Positions 9,671 to 20,127 of a stretch of 64,000 nt of DNA are shown in pieces. The notes below the pieces were generated by a model. That model saw only the letters and a program-made list of their open reading frames with translations, ran no database searches and was not told the DNA's origin. This DNA comes from Glycine soja (lineage: Eukaryota > Streptophyta > Magnoliopsida > Fabales > Fabaceae): positions 30,495,102-30,559,101 of the forward strand of contig NC_041006.1 in NCBI RefSeq assembly GCF_004193775.1, in the 5' to 3' direction. How positions within the stretch are numbered: the first letter of the stretch is position 1; each line of letters starts with the position of its first letter. Made by a program: the position numbers and the translations under genes.

Positions 9671-10330
9671 ATGTCTTTAAAGATTAAATCCTTTAGTTTG
9701 AAGACACAGAAATTGAACAACAAGGACATCATTGGATCAGGTGGTTATGGTGTGGTTTATGAACTAAAACTAGATGACTCCATGGCCTTGGCAATAAAAA
9801 GACTAAATCACAGAACTACAGAGAGAGATAAAGGTTTTGAGAGAGAGTTGGAAGCAATGGCAAACATAAAGCACCGCAACATTGTGACACTTCATGGATA
9901 TTACACTGCACCACACTACAATCTTCTCATATATGAGCTAATGCATGGTATGTATTTGTTTCTTTCTAACATTACATTCTGAGACTTTTGGTAGGAGTCA
10001 AAAGGGGAAGAAATAGAAGGAAATCATTAACATTTTGATGCAATATAGTTTTTACTATTGACTCTCTTTTGTTCACATTTTTTTCTCTATCCAAGTATTC
10101 CTAATTAAAAAATTCAAGACTAGGATGAAATGGTGAACTTCTTTTGTTATTCAGCAGCACATCACCAATTTTACAACATGTGATTCATTGATGGAAATGC
10201 AAGTCCTTTGTGTTATGTTTCATGCTTCTAGAATTTTGTCAATGATAATTGAACTGAGTTTTCTAATAGCAAAGTTGAAAGTCGTGCAGGGAGATCAAGG
10301 GAGAAGGTTTTGGATTGGCCAACAGTATGA
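9671..10330 (+). pseudogene. Receptor-like protein kinase fragment (subdomains I-V)
   Basis: The first piece (exon to 9947) encodes the ATP-binding N-lobe: glycine loop GSGGYGVV, catalytic Lys in LAIKRL, the helix-C Glu in ERELEAM, and HRNIVTLHGYY up to the hinge IYELMHG. A GTATGT donor follows at 9948. A second piece (10290-10330, after GTGCAG) continues RSREKVLDWPT and then hits TGA. The GSLDSFL stretch usual in LRR receptor kinases is missing, and the whole C-lobe (HRD, DFG) is absent. It lies only 130 bp downstream of the ABC exon and on the same strand, as expected for a mosaic of captured exons. It cannot be an active kinase. Confidence 0.8.
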
Positions 10331-11531
10331 ATACAAAAGTTAAATGAACACTATCCATATTGAGAGTAAGCATAATAATGATATGTTTAAAGTGATTGTT
10401 CGAACCTACCCTTCGGTGGTTTTGGTTCTCATTCATCTGCGTGTTTAGTAGTCAATAGCATCCTATGGTTGAGCAGAACAGTCCTAGACCGCTATGGGAT
10501 TCAAATAGCGGCCATTGTGGCTTTTCAGAAGCTATATTGGCACTACCATGATATAACCTTCAAAATTCCATTTTTGTACCCCTGGAACACAATTGTTTAT
10601 ACTTTATACCATTTAGTTTGGGTTATATACCATCTAAAATAACGGTCATCCTGCAGCCTGCTATCTCACTATAGCATTTTTAGAGTTGGTTACTACGTTT
10701 CACTATATGAGGTTGATAACTATGATTGAAAGTTTGAACTGATTTTTTCTTCACATGCTTCAACCAAGAGTTGTTTCTTTGTTGGTTTTGCTGCTCAAAG
10801 GAATTTTGCTGAGGTGAAAATTAGATTCTTTCTTCTTTATTAAATATTGAGTATTAAGTGCCATGTTAATGATTCATGAGTATTCATTTGACACTTATAG
10901 CTACATTCTGCTTTCTCTCTGCAAATAATTGTAAATTGTAGGTAATTGCTAAAGGGGAGGTCCAAGGAATGACTCACAATCACTTTTTTTTATGGTGTGT
11001 ACCTTCACTTTTAGAATTCAGGTTTAACTTCAAAAAAGTGGTGGTTTTTGACAACTCTACTGGCAGGTGGCAAAAACCAAAGGTCATCTTTTTGAAAGCA
11101 CTTTGGTAACACTCTTTTATTTATCTCTCTCTCTTTTTTTTAAAAAAAATATATTTTCTTGGTTGCATTCTGAGTTGTGGTCCCTTTTTTGTTCTCATTT
11201 ATTAATGATTTTTTTATCTGTTTATGTTAGGGTCTAAGTGGGGCAAAAAAATGACGTTTTTATTTATATTACAATTTTTACCTCTCTGCTCTCACTTTAC
11301 ATTATAAGTTGTTGTATGCAAATACTGTTTGGTCCTCTTGCTTTGACATTTAATGTGCTGCTTAGTTTATGGATTAGGATTGTTATTCAATTTCAGATTA
11401 TTTTTTTTTTCACTTTCTTTGACCATGTGTGCCACTGATTATAAACTACAAATTATTAACATTTGTCGTGATGGTTCATGCATACACTTGAAAAACGAAT
11501 ATTCTGGGCATACATGATTGTGTTTTTTCAG

Positions 11532-11622
11532 AAATGAAGCTCTTCGAGTCCCTTGGGTTGTTGTTGTTGTTGAAACTTCAAAAGAGAGAAAAGTGAAAGT
11601 TGATATCAATGGGGAACACAAG
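11532..11622 (+). pseudogene. Exon-like open segment, unrecognised
   Basis: An open segment flanked by TTTTTTCAG (AG 11530-11531) and GTGTTA (11623) encodes NEALRVPWVVVVVETSKE, then a basic stretch ending VDINGEHK. The splice-like borders and position between other captured exons suggest another captured exon. I do not recognise the parent gene. Confidence 0.4.
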
Positions 11623-11911
11623 GTGTTATTCTTCTACACTTTTTGTATATACATAAGCCTTTTATACTTTTTATATGTATACTTTAGTTATGATTCAGAA
11701 CATAGGGTTCTTCTTAAGTTTGGTTGAAAAGACTTAGCTCTTAATATGTTGTAATAGGAATATGATAACTATTTTACTTTTGCAAGCTTCCGTTATTGAA
11801 TTAGATTGCCATAATTGCTTTGGTTGCTTTCTTTTACTTTTCATACCTCCCTTTAGTCTATAGATAAAATATGCCTTTTTCAGATTTTGTTTTTTTCTTT
11901 GAAGCTTAGGT

Positions 11912-11976
11912 ATGGCTTCCAAACACATCTTGAAAGAACTCAACGATCTGCAGGAGGATCCTTTTACGTCATGCAG
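11912..11976 (+). pseudogene. Ubiquitin-conjugating enzyme E2 exon 1, copy 1
   Basis: It encodes MASKHILKELNDLQEDPFTS followed by Cys, the N-terminal helix of the plant UBC8/UBC10/UBC28-type E2 family (normally MASKRILKELKDLQKDPPTSC). The exon stops at the expected junction after TGCAG, but the donor reads ATAAGC instead of GTAAGC, so it is dead as a splice site. The catalytic Cys domain is absent. Confidence 0.8.
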
Positions 11977-12193
11977 ATAAGCTTCTCGATCCTTTTTTCT
12001 ATTTTTGTGGAAATGTCCAAAATGGACATTTTTTATCTTAAATCTAGATTTCATTTTTTAGATTCAGACATGAGTTTTGTATTAGATTATGTTGTAACAA
12101 TTAATTAATTCAAAATATGCTCTTTTATGATAATTTTTATTTGATTTTCATTCATTTTTTAGATTTTGTTTTTTTTTTCTTTAAAGCTTAGGT

Positions 12194-12258
12194 ATGACTT
12201 CGAAACACATCTTAAAAGAGCTCAAGGATTTGCCGAAGGATCCTCCTACATCATGGAG
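12194..12258 (+). pseudogene. Ubiquitin-conjugating enzyme E2 exon 1, copy 2
   Basis: It encodes MTSKHILKELKDLPKDPPTS followed by Trp. This is a second, diverged copy of the same E2 first exon 282 bp downstream, with similar flanks (the TTTTTTTCTTTxAAGCTTAGGT leader and AGCTTCTxxATCCTTTT trailer). The donor has also lost its G (ATGAGC). The shared flanks show a tandem duplication of at least 120 bp rather than two captures. Confidence 0.8.
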
Positions 12259-12470
12259 ATGAGCTTCTTTATCCTTTTCTCTGTTCTTTTTTTCTTTTTT
12301 GTTTGGGTGTATGTAAAATAAAAATTGAAGGAGTTTTTGTTTTCAGTGGAGGATTGCGAACTCATGGGGATAATGGCGATAATGGTCAGTGCGTTGATTA
12401 CTGCAAATGAACTCAAGTCTAAAAAGCGGATTTTTTGCCTGGCGAGAAGGATTGAGGAAGCAGGTATTGA

Positions 12471-12864
12471 AATGATGATGAGTTGTGTTTCCAATGCATG
12501 GTAAGTGACGGCTGTTTGAGTGGCTCAAGAAGGCTTCAACATTCATTGTGTAGTGGGATGTGACTATTTGTACAATGTGAAGCTTAAGTCATGATTCAGA
12601 GTATGGGAAAATATGAAGCTTAAGTCATGATTCATAGTACGGGAAGTTGCAAAGTCAGGTTTATTGGAATGATGATGAGTTGCGTTTCCAATGCGTGGTA
12701 AGTCATGGCTGTTTGAGTGGCTCAAGAAGGCTTCAACATTCATTGTGTAGTGGGATGTGACTGTTCGTACAATGTGAAGCTTAAGTCATGATTCAAAGTA
12801 CGGGAAAATGTGAAGCTTAAGTCATGATTCATAGTACGGGAAGTTGCAAAGTCAGGTTTATTGG
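12471..12864 (+). repeat. Tandem duplication, 2 x 197 bp
   Basis: 12471-12667 and 12668-12864 are direct neighbours with only a few differences. Each copy also contains a shorter internal duplication of TGAAGCTTAAGTCATGATTC. No coding role is visible. Confidence 0.85.
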
Positions 12865-12947
12865 AAGCATGCAATGTAAGTAAAGAGGTATGTGTGTGAA
12901 TTAATGCATGCGGAAAGTGAAAAGATTGTGAAGTTGAAAAGCCAGAT

Positions 12948-13229
12948 ATGATGAGCAGATGTGAGAAAATCAAGAGACCGCGGGTCATTAAGAAAAATAT
13001 AAAACCTGCAAGGCATCCAGATGCAACAAGTGTAGATGATCATAATGAAGGTCATAACTTTATCAATATTGAAGGAGAAGAAAAAGAAATTGATCAAGCT
13101 AAGATAGATGAAACACGTGATTGTCATGGGCACAAAAGAAAATATGTAGATTTTACTGCTTTTAGAGAGAGAAAAATAAAAAAACTCTCTCTGGTATTTT
13201 TTTATTATTATAAAGATTTAGGACTTTAA
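12948..13229 (+). CDS. 93-codon charged ORF, unrecognised
   Basis: Open frame rich in Lys, Glu and Asp (KRPRVIKKNIKPARHPDATS near the start). It has no recognised domain and no clear promoter. The sequence AGAGAGAGAAAAATAAAAAA at its end is partly repeated at 13272-13300. It may be a piece of a captured gene or chance coding. I give it no function. Confidence 0.2.
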   Translation: MMSRCEKIKRPRVIKKNIKPARHPDATSVDDHNEGHNFINIEGEEKEIDQAKIDETRDCHGHKRKYVDFTAFRERKIKKLSLVFFYYYKDLGL

Positions 13230-13788
13230 AACAAAATATCTAATCACAAAAAAATGTATATTTTATTGCTTTGAGAGAGAGAATAAAATAAAAAACTCTT
13301 TCTCCTCAGCTATCCTATATTGTTGACACATTATTTTAATGAGAACAAAATCAAAATTTTGAAATATTACAAAAAAAAATTACATCATGCTTGACTATGT
13401 TATTCGTATGCTACATATCTTCTCTTTCTTTTAAGCGGTACATTCAATTCAGATAAATTTGTGCAGTTATATTTACTTAGTAAGCTCTGCCATCATACAT
13501 TATTGTCATACAAGTACCACCTAAATTAATGGGAACTACAATCACATATCAATTTGTCACTACATTCCATAATGACAGAGTGAACTTATTAACCTATACA
13601 ATCAAATCATATTGTCTTCATCGAAAAAAAAAGAAAAAAAAGTTTAATTGTGGTTGTCAACTGATTCAACTTACTTCAGGGCTAATCAAAGAGTATGAGA
13701 ATTGGTTATCAGAAAAGAGCTGCATTGGGATGATACCGACTCTAATTAAACATCATGGGCAAAGTGTTGAACAATTTTCCATTAGCTT

Positions 13789-14445
13789 ATGGTTTCTTTA
13801 AATTTCAACAAACATTTTACATGTTTTTTATATCAACTTTTACTTCTTATATCAAGTACTATAATATCGAATGCAAAATAACACGCACTGCTATAAATAA
13901 ATAAATGTTTTATATATCTACACTTATAATGATATTTATCAATAGTAACTATCAATTAGTAAATACCTTTATAAAAAGGCGATAACTACATTCATACCTA
14001 TGATTGTGTTTTAGTCAATTATTAAATAAAATTTTATAATATACATAATTATACAATATGTATTGTATATTATTATATCAAACACAACAATACATCTTCT
14101 TATTTTATTCGTTAAAGTTTTATTATGATCAATCAATTATAATTTTTTTCCACTTTAACTTATAAAAAAATGTCATCCAAAGAAATTAATTTATTGTCAT
14201 AATTTTGTTATTCAATTATAATATAATTTATAAACATCTTATTCATTAATTAAATTCTAAGTGAATGAGATTAAATATTCACATTTTTAAAACTATTTTC
14301 AATTCTTTTTTTCATAAATTCAATATCTACACTATTATATAGTTTCAGCTATTTTAAATTATTAAAAGATTCCTTAAACAAAAACTAAATCAAAATTCAA
14401 AAAATATTTTAAAAATTGCAAAATAAAGCAGAGCAACCCGTGCGT
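13789..14445 (+). repeat. Internal copy of the Helitron 3' region
   Basis: This stretch is a diverged copy of 23022-23775. It has the same order of words (TATGGTTTCTTTAA, CTACATTCATACCTAT, ATAATTTATAAACATCTTATTC) and ends near ACCCGTGCG, one half of the hairpin expected at a Helitron end. No CTAG end follows. It marks an older terminus that lies inside the present element. Confidence 0.6.
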
Positions 14446-14888
14446 ATGTCTATGAACGTAATTTTCTTCTTCTTTATTATTTTTATATTGTGGTGTTTCC
14501 ATTTGGTTGGAATTGGAAATGTTAAGATGGTTTTCATGATATATATTTTAGGTAAGTTCGAACATCGGTACTGTGCTGTGCTGCCTTACCTACATTTCCA
14601 CCATAATGGGCTGCTTCCACTCTAAGTTAGCAAGGAAGTTTCCGACACGGGAAAATATTGTTTTACCTGTATTTGACTTAATGTTTTGCCTATAGTATTG
14701 AACTCACGCCTTCTGATTTTAGGAAAATAGAAAAATATTTTTTTTATTTGTTTCATGTTTTTTATGCATAAACTCTATCATTATGTTTCATTGGTTCAGT
14801 TTAATAAATTTATTCTTTAGACTTGAGCCTGCTTTTTTCATTTCTGCTTAATTTAGGATTCAAATCTAACAAACTCCTTGAATTTCAG

Positions 14889-14998
14889 GGCATGAATCTT
14901 TATTTTAAGAGACATGATGACCAAGTTGTGACATGTGAAGATTTTTTTGTTGCCATGCGAGATGCCAATGATGCAAACTTTGCAAATTTCTTGCTAAG
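14889..14998 (+). pseudogene. M1 aminopeptidase exon fragment A
   Basis: Preceded by ATTTCAG and followed by GTTTGT, it encodes [20 protein letters not shown] and then [16 protein letters not shown]. This is the conserved region of plant and bacterial aminopeptidase N (M1 metallopeptidase) downstream of the catalytic domain. The zinc site is not included. The next exon of the same gene lies at 21068, on the far side of the CACTA insertion, so the CACTA element landed in the captured intron. Confidence 0.75.
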
Positions 14999-15099
14999 GT
15001 TTGTATTTTTTGCCTTCTAATTTCCTACATTTTTCTACTCATTTTGTATTAATTTATCAATTACCACTACTGCAAAAAAGCCCTTTAACAACGGTTAAT

Positions 15100-15520
15100 T
15101 GAGACATTTAATGACGATTATAAACCATTTTTATAAGTGATGTTGTTGAAAGTCAAAACTTTTAACGACGGTTAAAAAACAACTGTCGTAAAATCATCAA
15201 TTTTTTTAAGACAATTGTTACTAGTAACCGTCTTAGAAAGTTCTTCTCTAAGACGGTTTTTAGCTATGATCGTTTTAGAAAGTGTTAGAAATGATACTTT
15301 CTAAGACGATCATTACCAAATAACCATCTTAGAAAATATACTTTTTAAGACGGTCCCAGATCAGAACCGTCTTAAAAAGTATAATTTCTAAGACGATTCT
15401 AACTAGGATCCGCCTTTGAAAGTATATTTTCTAAGACGGTCTTATCTAAGAATCGTCTTAAAAATGATACTTTTTAAGATGTTTCTTACCTAAACCGACT
15501 TAGAAAGGGTAATTCTCCAA
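15100..15520. repeat. CACTA-1 left subterminal repeats
   Basis: Many copies, in both orientations, of TTCTAAGACGGT and its complement ACCGTCTTAGAAA, with variants. Such clusters are where CACTA transposases bind. Confidence 0.75.
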
Positions 15521-15837
15521 GAGAAAGGAGATACATTCTAGTGATGAATTCTAATATATTCTATTGTAATCAAATCAATCCAAAATTCTAAATAAAGTTT
15601 ATTTAATGGACATATGACATACCTAACTGTCATTATTAGAGATGTACACAAAGAAATAATAAAAATTGTCGATCCTATTATGTAAATACATGACCAAAAA
15701 CACAATTATTGAATAGTACCACAGTGTTTTGGTTTCTTGACAGCCATGTTCATTTCCCCACACACATGCGCCTTCAAACAAACTTCTAGATTTTCTTCAT
15801 ATAGATAGGTGCATACTAATTATTCACAAATCAAATT

Positions 15838-16316
15838 TAATGACAGAAATTGGAAAATTGTTTTGCCTTAACCATTGTGACGGGGCAGGAAGCATTTGTC
15901 ATCACATTATTGCTTACATTGCCCAACAACACCATGGAAGAAACAAGTGTTTAAATTCTCTTTTAGAATCACATTAACCAGATTAAGCATCTAAAATAAT
16001 TCCACATATTAATCTCGTGAAACATTAATTGTAACAAAAATGTTTTGAGTAATTGTAATTATAATTTTTGTACTACATCTTTTAAGAAAGAATTAAAAGA
16101 GTAAGTAGTTTAAAAGTTTAATAGGAAAATGAAATTTGGATAATATGATGCAAGAGTATAATAGAGGGTGCTTGGAAAATGGTAAATAATGGTACCTTTT
16201 AATGGGACCTAAACCCCTACTTCCAACAACCAAAAGAGTCCATGTGAAGATCTTCTATAGCATTACACAACTTCTCCTTTGGATCTCCCCAATACACCTT
16301 TGCAATTGCTTTTGCC
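15838..16316 (-). pseudogene. Universal stress protein (UspA-like) fragment, two exons
   Basis: Minus strand. Exon piece A (about 16316-16188) encodes [20 protein letters not shown], then HMDS, and continues in another frame as [13 protein letters not shown], so a small indel has shifted the frame. The GSRGLG motif belongs to the ATP-binding loop of USP proteins. Piece B (about 15925-15838) encodes VLLGNVSNNVMTNASCPVTM and ends with a stop, as the C-terminus of the family does. The gap between them behaves like the original intron. Order and strand match a 3' part of one USP gene captured by CACTA-1. Confidence 0.75.
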
Positions 16317-17063
16317 TGTTTCATAACATCAACCGAAATACACAAAGGTTTACCATATTTATGTTAATTACGTTTACACCATACTTTTCTTCCCAAAGTA
16401 ACTGCAGAAGAAAATAACACACAGTAATTAAGAAACAACATAAATACCCCTTTAGTCATAGAGGGCCAACCCATTCATCTTAACTTAGCTTCAATTGTTT
16501 TTATTTTCTGTTATTTTTTATTTGTCTAAAATGACCTAGTTATGTTATATTACTATTTTAAGTGATTACTGGCAACATAAGTAATTACTATTTTAAGTTA
16601 TTTACTGGCAACAATATATATTTTTGTCTTGCTTCCCATGACCTGCAAAAAAGATGTTACAAAATCATAAACAATTAGGCAACAAAGTAAATTGTGCTAA
16701 GAATCAATTTTATTTCTATTAGTAGATATACTTCCTTCAAAAATTTATGTTTAGTTGGATAGTATGCACTAGTACAAATGCTAGATGACAAGCACACAAA
16801 ACAACATCATCAGCAAATTAATTACCAGATGAACTGAGAATGGTGAGTTAAAGTAATGAAATAACTCTGTAAAGAAATACGTATTTAACACACATTTATA
16901 TATATAAAAAAAGCTAATTGTTAAAAGATTAGTTCAGAAACACTAGGCTTTGACTGGTTTTGGAAAATGTGATGCAATTGTGTTATAAAAATTTATGATT
17001 TCTAAAATTAAAGTAATAAGATTAAGGGGCAGAGTAAGATCCCAAGTTACTCAAGTATTCAAC

Positions 17064-17147
17064 CTGCTCAGCCATCTTGTGCTTTAGCACCTTCTCCTTA
17101 TCAAGAATTTTAAGAGCCACAGGTTCTCCCGTGTCAGAGTTCCTTTT
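17064..17147 (-). pseudogene. CIPK (SnRK3) kinase exon fragment
   Basis: Minus strand. It encodes RNSDTGEPVALKILDKEKVL followed by KHKMAEQ, the ATP-binding Lys region of CBL-interacting protein kinases, and ends at a CAG/GT donor. The Gly loop and all later kinase motifs are absent. It is a single captured exon. Confidence 0.75.
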
Positions 17148-17504
17148 AAAATAGTAATTAATAAAAAATAGTTATCAAATTGAAGTAAAAGAATACATTA
17201 GTCCTCTAACAACTTGTGAATATAAAATATTTTTATATTGAATAACTAAGTATATTTATAACTACTCTACTTATAATCAAAGAGAGAATACAAGAGAGGT
17301 ATATTTATAAGTTATCCTAAAGAAGCTGAAAACAACCTGAGAATACAAAAATTTATACACTCTCTAAAACACTTAAACAAATACATGTGTATGTAATAAG
17401 ATAAATCCAATAAAAAACATATACTTACATATACTGCATGTTATACCTTTGAGTATCATAATGGGCAAAAATCATGAAAAAGGAAAATATTGTACCTTAT
17501 ATGG

Positions 17505-17625
17505 TCCTAGATCCTCCAGAAGTCACATAGTAGATGACCCAGGCAGCCTCCTTCCTGACATCAAACTAGCATGTTGAAGAATTTGAACATGAGGAGGAAT
17601 AACATTGGCATCAAACGCAACCTGC
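17505..17625 (-). pseudogene. Importin alpha ARM-repeat fragment, downstream exon
   Basis: Minus strand. After a CTGCAG acceptor, one frame gives VAFDANVIPPHVQILQHA and a shifted frame gives DVRKEAAWVIYYVTSGGS, followed by a stop. This is the importin alpha repeat that normally reads like EANxIxPLVxLLQxAEFDxxKEAAWAISNATSGG. A frameshift and nonsense changes make it dead. It follows the upstream importin piece in the correct order. Confidence 0.7.
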
Positions 17626-18242
17626 AGCAATAATCATAATAACAACTGTGATAAGACAATTTTTTGAATTATTAATTTTATATAAATAAATATTGGCATA
17701 TTCGAAAACGGATGTCTAATGTCTATCACATTCTGGTAATTTAAATGGCCAGACAGTACATTCTCAAGCACCTTGAGAATAAATTAAACACTACCTTTTC
17801 TCGAATAAATCACTTCAAACCAATTATAACTCATCAATATCATGCAACTACTTGAAATAAAGAATGGGAAAAAGAGTTTAAAGAGCATAGTAACAAAAAT
17901 TAAAAAAGTACAGGAACATCATGAAGTCACACATGATTGTTACAAAAAATTAAAAAACACATAAGGTACTGGCACCAAATATAAATGCAATGAGAGGTTA
18001 ATGTAAGTGTGGAAGCAAAGTTTCCAAGCTTATTTTGATGATGTCAAAGACTCAAGTCAAGAATCAAGATTCAAGCAAGTTTCAACAATCAAAGAGTCAT
18101 TCAATCAAGATTCAAGATATGCAAGAACCTCAAGAAAAATATCAAGATAAGTATAAAAAGAATTTTTCAAAGAAAAGATTGAATAACACAATTTTTCAAA
18201 AGAATTTTTTAAAGAAAAATCTTTTACCAGAGTTTTTACTCT

Positions 18243-18520
18243 CTAGTAATCGATTACCAGAAGCCCAAAATAGTTTTATAACTGTTTTACAAAGTACTAA
18301 TCCATTACCATGGACATGTAATCGATTACCAATGTTTTTGAACGTTGAATTTCAAGAGTCACAACTTGTGATGAAACATTTTCAAACTTGTGTAATCGAT
18401 TACACAACATTTGTAATCAATTACCAGTATTTCTAAACGTTGGTGTTTTCAAATCTAAACATGAAAAGTCTCAATTGTTGATGTGTAATCGATTACACTA
18501 TAATGGTAATCGATTACCAG
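18243..18520 (+). repeat. Cluster of GTAATCGATTAC palindromes
   Basis: Five exact copies of the 12-bp palindrome GTAATCGATTAC (about 18245, 18319, 18392, 18485, 18505) and one near copy (GTAATCAATTAC, about 18412). They are embedded in TGxAATCGATTACCAGT-like contexts within 280 bp. A 12-bp palindrome at this density cannot be chance. Confidence 0.85.
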
Positions 18521-18695
18521 TGACTGGTTTTGAAAAATTGCCAAGAGTCACAACTTTTAAAGTGATTGGTTTTGAAAATTTACCAAGAGTCACAACTTTT
18601 AAAGTGACTGGTTTTTTGAAGAAATTGCCAAGAGTCACAACTTTTTTAAAGTGACTGATTTTGAAGAAATTGCCAAAAGTCACAACTTTTAACAT
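18521..18695 (+). repeat. Tandem repeats of about 48 bp in the solo LTR
   Basis: Four imperfect copies of a unit containing TGCCAAGAGTCACAACTTTT and AAAGTGACTGGTTTTGAA. Unit lengths vary slightly. Confidence 0.8.
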
Positions 18696-18939
18696 GGTTC
18701 TTCAAGAGCCATCAAATGACTATAAATATGTGACCATGGCACAAATTTCAATACGAGATATTCTCAACATCTTTCTAAGAGTTTTTGTTCAACACTTGCT
18801 TTGTCAAGAAAAGTACATTGGGCAAAAACTTGTGCTATTTTATTTTCTTCCTCTCCTCCATTCTTACAAAAAGCTTTTCAAGATACCTACTCTTGGTGAC
18901 TGTTTTCAAGAGAAGGTCTTCTTGGTTGCAAACACTAAA

Positions 18940-19170
18940 TACAAGGGACCAACGTTCCTTGGGTTCATTGCAAGAAGCAGGATTTGTTTCTTGGTTGATC
19001 ACTGGACACAAAAGACCAATGTCTTTTGGGTTCATTGCAAGAAGTAGGTATAACTTCTTGGTTGTTATCACTGGACACAAGGGACCAACGTTCCTTGGGG
19101 TTCATTGCAAGAAGTGGGAATAACTTCTTGGTTGTAATCATTGAACACAAAGGAGGGAAGTCCTTTGTGG
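18940..19170 (+). repeat. Tandem repeats of about 65-70 bp in the solo LTR
   Basis: Three to four copies of a unit with GGTTCATTGCAAGAAG, AACTTCTTGGTTG and CACTGGACACAAGGGACCAA. Units differ by small indels. Confidence 0.8.
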
Positions 19171-19495
19171 TTCATTTCTTGTAAAGGATTTTACAAGGAT
19201 AGTGGAAATCTTAAGCGGGTTGCTTGGGGACTGGACGTAGGCACGGGTTGTGGCCGAACCAATATAAATTCGGTTTTTCATTCTCTCTTCCCTTAATCTC
19301 TTTTGCTTTCTGTTGTGTTTATATTTCTTTAAGGTTACTTCTCCTTATTTATTATTCGAGTAACTTATAATTAAAGAAATAATTGAATCTAGGGAATATC
19401 TAAGTAAAGGGAAATTTTCAATTAGGAATAGTCAACAAAATCTTAATTCAACCCCCTTCCCTTAAAATTTTTTAGGCCACTTGTCCAACAGTAAG

Positions 19496-19677
19496 CTTGA
19501 AAGAGCAGAGTAACATAGCTCAACAAGTCTTGGCCAAACTCCTTGTTCAATAATAGCTTAAATATGGTCATCTGAGCCATCCGAAAGGTGAGAGAAAGCC
19601 AAGCATGCATGATATACAACATCTATATTGTCGTCCTCGTGGATGAGTCCCCGAAGGAACGACAAGGCAGAGTTTAC
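19496..19677 (-). pseudogene. Importin alpha ARM-repeat fragment, upstream exon
   Basis: Minus strand. After a CAG acceptor it encodes VNSALSFLRGLIHEDDNIDV and then ACLAFSHLSDGSDDHI, a stop, and AIIEQGVWPRLVELC. This matches two ARM repeats of importin alpha (family words ACWALSYLSDG and EAGVCPRLVELL), the nuclear-import adaptor that binds nuclear localisation signals. One in-frame stop is present. The solo LTR inserted at the 3' edge of this piece. A short segment at about 19909-19990 ending LALFQQ and a GT may be the preceding exon. Confidence 0.7.
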
Positions 19678-20127
19678 CTGACAAAGATCAAGTTCATTTG
19701 TCACTAACATAAAACTGATATACAACAATACACTTAATGTGGAGCAGAGAGGATAGCATAATACTATTTATACAGTGAATAAGGCAGAGTTTCACCAGAT
19801 TCCCAATATTTTTAATGGAAGAATTAACATAGAACAACAAGGCAACTTCACCAATCACAATTATTATATATAAACAATGCCACAATTATTATAAATAACT
19901 TAAACGAAACCTGTTGGAATAAGGCAAGCAAGTCAAGGCTTTTGATATAGTGCTGCATATGCTGAATATGGAGAAGACGCCAATCCCAGCTCTAGAACCA
20001 GGCCCTTTTAGAAACAAGACCCGCATATGATTTCTCAGTTTCTTGCTTAACGAATTCCAATTATAAGCAGAAACATTGAACTTTTTTTTTACTTTATGAT
20101 CCAAAATTAACCAAATCATTAATTAAT

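Larger units (their letters stand above)
18008..19490 (+). mobile_element. Solo LTR inside CACTA-1
   Basis: 1,483 bp starting TGTGGAAGC and ending GTCCAACA, flanked by a 5-bp duplication GTAAG (18003-18007 and 19491-19495). There is no internal region, primer site or polyprotein, so it is a solo LTR left by LTR-LTR recombination. A TATA-like box (CTATAAATATG) occurs near 18720. It is internally repetitive. The superfamily cannot be told from the LTR alone. Confidence 0.85.

Noticed and set aside
12246..12546. Two minus-strand ORFs as genes
   Set aside because: They overlap the E2 fragment and repeat region and show no family signature. A plus-strand exon after TTTTCAG at 12345 was considered too, but was not recognisable.
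18521..19170. CRISPR-like array
   Set aside because: Repeats are imperfect, lack unique spacers of constant size and lie in a plant LTR. They are tandem repeats.
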